In this document: piece by piece, positions 58,774 to 64,000 of the stretch
Layout of the letters: every line of letters begins with the position of its first letter
Position numbering within the stretch: the stretch's first letter is position 1
Assembly (NCBI RefSeq): GCF_018687715.1
Contig: NC_056766.1
Span: 39,589,433-39,653,432 of the forward strand
Direction: 5' to 3'
From: Carya illinoinensis
Taxonomy: Eukaryota > Streptophyta > Magnoliopsida > Fagales > Juglandaceae
Length of the DNA: 64,000 nt
The notes under the pieces: generated by a model
Database searches by the model: none
What the model was told of the DNA's origin: nothing
What the model saw: only the letters and a program-made list of their open reading frames with translations
Position numbers and translations under genes: made by a program

Positions 58774-59906
58774 TGTTGAGGGAAAAATGAGCGTGTTGGC
58801 ATATTCTTGTGAAAACCTGTGTAAAATAGTGTTGTAACAAGTGTTGTTGCGGAAGGATTGAAGTGGGCTTGAAGTGTGCTCATTATTGGTCAAAAGAAGC
58901 GACTTCGCTCGACCCTCGCTCGACAGAGCGCTCGAGCGAACTCAGGCAGATTCAACCGCTCGACCCTCGCTCGACATACGGCTCGAGCGAACTCAGGCAG
59001 ATTCAACCGCTCGACCCTCGCTCGACATACGGCTCGAGCGAACTCAGGCAGATTCAACCGCTCGACCCTCGCTCGACACTGAGCTCAAGCGAACCCAGGC
59101 AGAGTGTGTCGCTCGACCCTCGCTCGACACTGAGCTCGAGCGAACTCAGGCAGAGTCGACCGCTCGATACTCGCTCGACATGGCGCTCGAGCGAACTCAG
59201 GTAGATTTCGGCGCTCGACCTTCGCTCGACCCTTCGCTCGAGCCAATGTTCCAGATCACTTACAATGTAGGGTTTTGAACGCCTCATTTGATGGGAACTA
59301 TAAATAGAACATGTTAGCTTCTGTTCTATGTGTGGAGAATCAGAGCAAAAAACCCTAAGGGCCTCCAAGAACATCTTAGAGCAATCTCTCCCCCATTTGA
59401 TTGATTCTTTCTTGGAAAAACATTTCTCCACCACAACATACACAAAAATCAGCTTTTACTTGAGTCCATTGAAGTGGACATTTTTGTTGGCCGGAAGAGT
59501 CCGGAGCTGCCGTTGATGCAAAGATCGAGAGGTTCTCGTGGGAAGCTATAGGAAGGTCGGAGTTCCGACACTACATGCGTGTAGAGATCGAGTGGGTCAC
59601 TCGTGGTGTTGCAAGCCAAGTTTAGCTACTACAAAGGTTTTGTGAGTGTTCTAAATTGGTTGTAACAAACTAAAGTTTCTATAGTGGATTTGAGGTGGTG
59701 TCTTACACCCGGAGTGGTTTTAGATTTTGAAGAGGTTCTTCAAATGAGTTTCCACTCCGTGAACAAAATCATGTGTTGATTATTTGTGTTATTTGTTTCA
59801 TTTATTATCTGCTTGTTTGATTAATTTTCAAAAGGCCATAAAAATTAGATTACACCTATTCACCCCCCCTCTAGGTGTAGTGTTGTGTAGAACCACTGCT
59901 TTTTCA
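58774..59906 (+). mobile_element. Solo LTR, 1,133 bp, Copia-like, with perfect 5-bp target-site duplication
   Basis: AAATG flanks both sides (58769-58773 and 59907-59911). It starts TGTTGAGGGAAAAATG and ends ACCACTGCTTTTTCA. The near-terminal CCTATTCACCCCCCCTCTAGG is typical of Copia LTRs just before the primer site. The matching place in unit A (between 52500 and 52501) has no insert. The LTR carries a 51-bp tandem array (58907-59245) upstream of a TATAAATAGAAC TATA-like box at 59300, so the array sits in U3, where enhancers lie. Confidence 0.88.
58907..59245. repeat. 51-bp GC-rich tandem array, seven copies, in LTR U3
   Basis: The anchor GCTCGACCCTCGCTCGACA or close variant recurs at 58907, 58958, 59009, 59060, 59111, 59162 and 59213, exactly 51 bases apart. 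Each unit also has the palindrome CGCTCGAGCG or a close variant and ACTCAGGCAGA. Because 51 is a multiple of three, long ORFs appear in all forward frames without being genes. The array is CpG-dense in an AT-rich region. Confidence 0.95.
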
Positions 59907-59911
59907 AAATG

Positions 59912-60076
59912 AATTATGAATTATCTGATATAATTAATATATAATTATATGCTGCAACAGGCCGAAGTACTACTACTCAAACTCTATATATTTATAGTTG
60001 CATAGTTTGTGATGTCCAAACTTGAAAAAGGTTTCCATTAATTAGCATTGGGTGAACTTCCTAGAGTTGAAGAGAA
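59912..60076. other. Unit B counterpart of the BAHD upstream region, part 2
   Basis: Matches 52501-52665 (TATATGCTGCAACAGG, CAAACTCTATATATTTATAG and AACTTGAAAAAGGTTTCC). Confidence 0.75.
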
Positions 60077-61157
60077 ATGACGACCATGATTGACGAAACA
60101 AGCTCCAAGGAAACAATTAAACCATCACCCAACACCTTAGAAATCACAACCTTTCCTTTATTGACCAACTTATATTCCCATCATTCTTTTCTACCATGCC
60201 AAGAGTGGCTGGAACATCGATCACATTTAAAGATCCTCTCAACTTAAAAAGTCCCTTCGACAAACCCTCAATCACTTTTACCCTTTGGCTGTCACCATAA
60301 ACAAAGACTGCTTCGTCAACTGCAACAATAATGGAGTCAAGTTTTCTAAGGCTCAGGTTAGGTGTCAGTTATCAGACGTTCTCTAACAATTTGTTGCATA
60401 AATCTTGAATCAGATTCTACCATTTGAAACCAGGACTAATGGCACAGGACTTGGAAGTAGGGAAGTTCTCTTAGCTATCCAATATAATATCTTTGATTGT
60501 GGTGGAGTAGCCATTGGTGTATGTGTTTCTCATAGGATGGCAGATGGAACTTTAGCAACAACATTTCTTAAAGCCTGGAGTGCTACGCCCAGTGAAGACT
60601 TATTGAAGCCATATTTCTGAAGTTTGATGCGGCCAATTTCTTCCCAAAGAAAGATATGCATTGGTACAATCCAGACAATTTCACAACAAAGGACAAAGTT
60701 ATGAGAAGATTGTTGTTCGACAAATCAAGGATAACTGCTTTGAGAGAAAAGGCTTCTCCAACTGCAGATTCCCAAGTGAAGCAGCACTACTTTCCAACCC
60801 GTGTGGAGGCAATTTCAACATTGATATTGGGATGTCTCATGGCGATATATAAATCAAGACCAGCACCAGCAAAATTCATTCTAGCAAGAGATGTAGTGAA
60901 CTTACGTGTGAGGATGGTTCCACCCATGCCCATCCATTCCTTTGGAAATCTTTGGTACAATGCTTCTGCAGTTGTATTGCCAAATGAGAATATTGACAAT
61001 GAAAACAATTTTATTCTCAAGAGCAAATTGAACAACACAATAAAATGAACTAATGACGATTGTGTGAAGCAACTACAGAGCGATGCAATATTGGATTCAC
61101 TCAAAAAGTTAGTCGAGTAGTACTCAAATGGTGGCATGGAGTCCTTTAACGTCACTA
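60077..61157 (+). pseudogene. BAHD acyltransferase pseudogene (copy B), truncated by a transposon
   Basis: Tandem paralogue of 52666-53999. Lesions are heavier. Deletions shift the frame near 60122 and 60170, stops follow, and a frame change lies near 60600. HRMAD (H codon at 60531) is kept. A long open piece, 60656-61048 (PDNFTTKDKVMRRLLFDKSR through NENNFILKSKLNNTIK), remains. The gene stops within the MESFN stretch at about 61150, where a CACTA-like element begins. The C-terminal DFGWG part is missing or lies beyond the window. It keeps TGG (60209-60211) where copy A has TAG. Confidence 0.85.
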
Positions 61158-61879
61158 CACTACAACATTTGTTAGTTTTTGCCGCAAGGGCATGTGGTCG
61201 GTAAAACTATAGTCGTAGTGGGAAATGATCTTTACCTACTAAATCTATCCGTGGGAGACTAGTGACTTAAAGTTGGTGACACTAAGTGTTTTTTTCCACT
61301 AATTCATGAATTGGTGGGAAATTGTGACATTTTTCCACCAAATAGATAGTGGAGATAGCCAACGAATTTCGTGGCAAAAAGTTACTCAAATTAGATTGGT
61401 TAGTAAGAAATACTATATTTTATGACGAAATGTGCTGGTGGGTATTAATATTACCCACTAAAGCATTTGGTGGAAAAAAAAGGTTTTCTGGCAAAAAAAA
61501 AAGTGTATTTGCCACGAGACATATCTGCGGCAAATAGTAAAAGAATTCAGAAAAAAAAAAAATTGTAAAAATAAAAATAATGATATTGTTTCACACCTAC
61601 TAATCAACATTCAACTAAATTACTACCAACACAAACATGTATGCAGTTCACAAGAGGGGAAAGAAAGAGATAAAAAAAATAAAAACACAATTGTATTGGC
61701 AAAACTCATCTAATTGCTCTTTTGATCTCAAAGGTATACTTGAGTTCCAAAGGACATCTCTTGTCATCATATTCAAGAAAAGAAATGGCACCATAGTTCC
61801 AAGAAAAAAAAAAAAAAATCAGACTTCTTGAGTTTCATTGACAAAAGATTCAACCAAAAAGAATATAAGAAAAATGAAA

Positions 61880-61966
61880 TGGCACCTTCTCATGTTCAAC
61901 TACTTGGTATACACGAAGCATCGTGCAAGCAGCTTCAGCAGCATATTTGAGAGCAAAAGGTCTGTA
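61880..61966 (-). pseudogene. Captured exon fragment resembling chaperonin CCT theta (TCP-1)
   Basis: The minus strand reads ALKYAAEAACTMLRVYQVVE after an AG acceptor with a pyrimidine tract. This resembles the end of the CCT theta subunit (FALKYAADAACTVLRVDQII in plants, from memory). Only about 25 codons are readable, and the conserved D of RVDQ is Y here. Likely a fragment captured by the transposon. Confidence 0.45.
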
Positions 61967-62296
61967 CAAAGCCCAAAAAAGATCAATTAAATTTACTGAC
62001 AGCACCCTAAGACACAGAAAGGACCCAAGTATTACTCCTTAACAAAATTACAACACTCAAATATTGAGATAAGTGTTCAGATCCTGCATTGCATACCAAT
62101 ACAGGTAACACAAGCATACACAATCACATTACCCAACCAAGCATACCAATACAACCCTTCCTCCATACACAATCAAATCCAATCCAACACTAATCTAACA
62201 CCAAATCAGGTTCCATTTATTTCTGACATCCAAAAGCATAACATAACACTAATCTGATGTATATGTATGCATAGTTGAATCAAGTTTATTTCTCAC

Positions 62297-62381
62297 CTGT
62301 TTGCGCAGGGGCAGGACATCTAAAATATGAAGTCGGTAGGTATAATTATCAGCAACACAAACTAGAGATTTCCTCTCAGCC
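62297..62381 (-). pseudogene. Exon-like fragment of unknown origin inside the transposon
   Basis: 85 bases bounded on the minus strand by a CAG acceptor and a GTGAGA donor. It reads AERKSLVCVADNYTYRLHIL, then DVLPLRKQ. Splice signals on both sides and an open frame suggest a captured exon; I do not recognise the protein. Confidence 0.35.
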
Positions 62382-62837
62382 CTGTGCAAGAAAAGCCACT
62401 TCATCCAAAAAAGAATCAAATAGTTCCAAGAACCATGCTATTAACTTCAATATTTAAAACAAATAAAAAAGAATCATGCATTAAGGACCCAAGTATAGTT
62501 AGTGTACGCCTAAAAAAGTAAAAATTTACATTAACATGCTATATAGCTAGTTAATTACTCATGCATTTTCAAGTCTCTAATTAGAGTATAATCACAGTTC
62601 ACCTACAACTATATATATATTTTTTATAAGTACTTCACCTACAACCATATTCAGTATATATAATTCCATCCATATCAATTATATAACAATTCAAACACAA
62701 TCACTAACTTTATAAGCTTCATTCACACAACACATTCCAACTCATACATATTAGTGAAAAATATTACAAATCATTTACCTTGTTCAAGCAAAAGATTATA
62801 TATGTATGTAGAAGATTAAATATTGCAAATCACTTAC

Positions 62838-63055
62838 CTTCACAATCCAACAACAACATCACAACCAATCTGTTTCTCCTTCGACTTCCACAACAACACA
62901 ATCAAAGTATTATGATCAGTTGCGGTCACATAATGGCCCTTATATAAAGAAAACTTCACAACTACAACACAAGACCCAACACTTCACAATCCAAAAACAA
63001 CATCACAACCAATCTGTTTCTCCTCCGACTTCCACAACAACATAACCAAAATACT
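62838..63055. repeat. Pair of about 75-bp direct repeats in the CACTA-like element
   Basis: ACTTCACAATCCAAAAACAACATCACAACC (near 62979-63010) repeats the sequence near 62850-62870 with few differences. Both are followed by AATCTGTTTCTCCT and CGACTTCCACAACAACA. Spacing is about 140 bases. A smaller ACCAATCTGTGCACA pair lies at 63148 and 63174. Confidence 0.75.
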
Positions 63056-63179
63056 ACATATCCATGAATATAAATCTGTCTAAGCAATAAACACCACGCT
63101 ACATATACACGTCCATCTACTCTAAATATATAAAGGTAGGATTTTACCAATCTGTGCACACGGTGGCAGATCAACCAAT

Positions 63180-63632
63180 CTGTGCACAGGGGATCCGTGA
63201 GAGAGAGAATGCGAGGGAGGAAGGAGTTGAGACGGTGCTCGGTGGCTCACGGTGGGCCTAGCGGCAGATCTGGGCCATGATGAAGAGAATGCCGAGAGGG
63301 AGATGGAGCGTGCGAGGGAGAGGGAAATTGGAGGGTGTCAGCTGTGGGAAAGGGAGGAAGCTGGTCGTCGGCGAGGTGGGGGGCTGCTGGTGGTGGTGCG
63401 GCTCAACCCCTGCCGTCAAATTGGCTCGCGACGGCAGGGAACCTAGTGAGGGACTCGGTTTGGGCTTGCCTCGGGGAGAGAGAAAGGGAAGAGAGGGAGA
63501 GGGAGGCGTGGGGTGGGGTGGTTGGGTCCGGTGAGGTGGTCGTGCTCGGTGGCGGCGACGGTGGCCTGGGGTGGAGCCGAGGAGAGAGAGAGCGAATGGG
63601 GAGGGGTGCGGCAACGGGGGAGCTGACTGGAG

Positions 63633-63640
<8 letters not shown>
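63180..63640. other. GC- and GA-rich segment inside the CACTA-like element
   Basis: Low-complexity purine-rich DNA with overlapping open frames on both strands. The predicted peptides are Pro/Ser/His-rich (minus) or Gly/Arg/Glu-rich (plus) and match no family I know. It may be captured 5' UTR or promoter DNA. Confidence 0.4.

Positions 63641-63719
<79 letters not shown>
63640..63719. repeat. (GA)n microsatellite, about 40 units
   Basis: An uninterrupted GA run of about 80 bases, the longest simple repeat in the window. Confidence 0.95.
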
Positions 63720-63723
<4 letters not shown>

Positions 63724-64000
63724 CGGGGGGTGGGGGGAAATATTAGGGTTTTAAATTAACGTGGGCCGTTTGATCTAAGTTTAATCCAACGATGATGATT
63801 AAATGGTTAGGGTAAAATGGAATACTTATTTGTGGCGACAAAAAGTCGTGGGAAAATGTTTTTTTTCTTTTGCCGTCTCTCCTCCTTAGTGTCAAAAGGT
63901 TAATTTATTTCCACTAGATAAAGTCGTGGTAAAAAGCAGTTTTATCCACTATTTTGAAACCGTGGGATATAAAATGGTGATAAAAGAACATATTTTTTTC

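Larger units (their letters stand above)
61158..64000 (+). mobile_element. CACTA-like DNA transposon, 5' part (runs off the window)
   Basis: Begins with CACTACAACATTTG, the CACTA terminal motif, inside the BAHD coding sequence. The next 400 bases contain subterminal-type repeats built on GTGGGAAA, ACCCACTAAA, TTTGCC and GGCAAATAG. Near the window end similar GTGGCGACAAAAAGTCGTGG and CCACTA-type strings return, so the other end is probably just outside. I see no transposase. The interior (61850-63180) holds exon-like fragments, so it may be a gene-capturing non-autonomous element. The 3-bp target duplication cannot be checked without the other end. Confidence 0.65.

Noticed and set aside
58907..59245. 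Regularly spaced repeats resembling a CRISPR array
   Set aside because: The units are contiguous 51-bp tandem copies without unique spacers, in a plant LTR.
58863..59278. Overlapping forward open frames of 68-134 codons with repeated RSTLARH / LDPRST-type peptides
   Set aside because: They are made by the 51-bp array, whose length is a multiple of three and which lacks stops. They lie in an LTR, and no start context or homology supports a protein.
63258..63754. Overlapping 85-139-codon open frames near the window end
   Set aside because: Low-complexity products of GA-rich DNA and the (GA)n run, open on both strands at once, with no family resemblance.

Overview
This window is nuclear DNA from a flowering plant, almost certainly a woody core eudicot. 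My best guess is a Fagales tree of the walnut family; that rests on recognising the repeat families and is not proven. The evidence for a plant is split genes with AT-rich introns, plant-only families (NAC, DYW-type PPR, sucrose synthase, GT43 xylan synthase, BAHD) and a dense load of LTR elements, MITEs, SINEs and CACTA DNA. All exon models below were read by hand from splice sites and protein homology. Where I say codons sum in frame, I added up the exon lengths.

The first half (1-33,500) is gene-rich. AGO1 lacks only its 5' end; 21 exons give 946 visible residues. A clade-III sucrose synthase (15 exons, 906 residues) follows on the same strand and has a proline-rich and hydrophobic C-terminal tail. 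Next are an ANAC057-like NAC factor on the minus strand (3 exons, 250 residues), an intronless DYW-class PPR protein on the plus strand (853 codons), the UFM1-conjugating enzyme UFC1 on the minus strand (3 exons, 174 residues) and an IRX9H-like GT43 glycosyltransferase on the minus strand (3 exons, 396 residues). The first IRX9H intron is 4.15 kb and filled with nested transposons. These genes work in unrelated processes: small-RNA silencing, sucrose cleavage, transcription, organelle RNA editing, ufmylation and xylan synthesis. They form no pathway or cluster.

The second half (33,500-64,000) has no intact gene that I can support. It holds MITEs, three kinds of minisatellite (38.6-41.1 kb), a solo LTR with a perfect target-site duplication (42.8-43.4 kb) and a 7.7-kb non-autonomous LTR element with 2.4-kb LTRs (44,391-52,079). 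An old tandem segmental duplication underlies this half. Unit A runs from about 42.8 to 54.0 kb and unit B from about 55.2 to 61.2 kb, and each ends in a broken BAHD acyltransferase. Unit A was split by the 7.7-kb element. Unit B gained a block carrying a BRUTUS-like (hemerythrin E3 ligase) fragment and a 1.13-kb solo LTR with a seven-copy 51-bp GC-rich array. It is cut off by a CACTA-like transposon that runs off the window end and appears to carry captured exon pieces.

I found no CRISPR array, rRNA, tRNA gene or clearly new molecular system. The observations most worth following up are the miR168 site in AGO1, the putative membrane-anchored sucrose synthase whose tail depends on a GC-AG intron, the complete DYW domain in the PPR protein, the duplicated and decayed BAHD locus with its paralogous empty site, and the gene fragments inside transposons.
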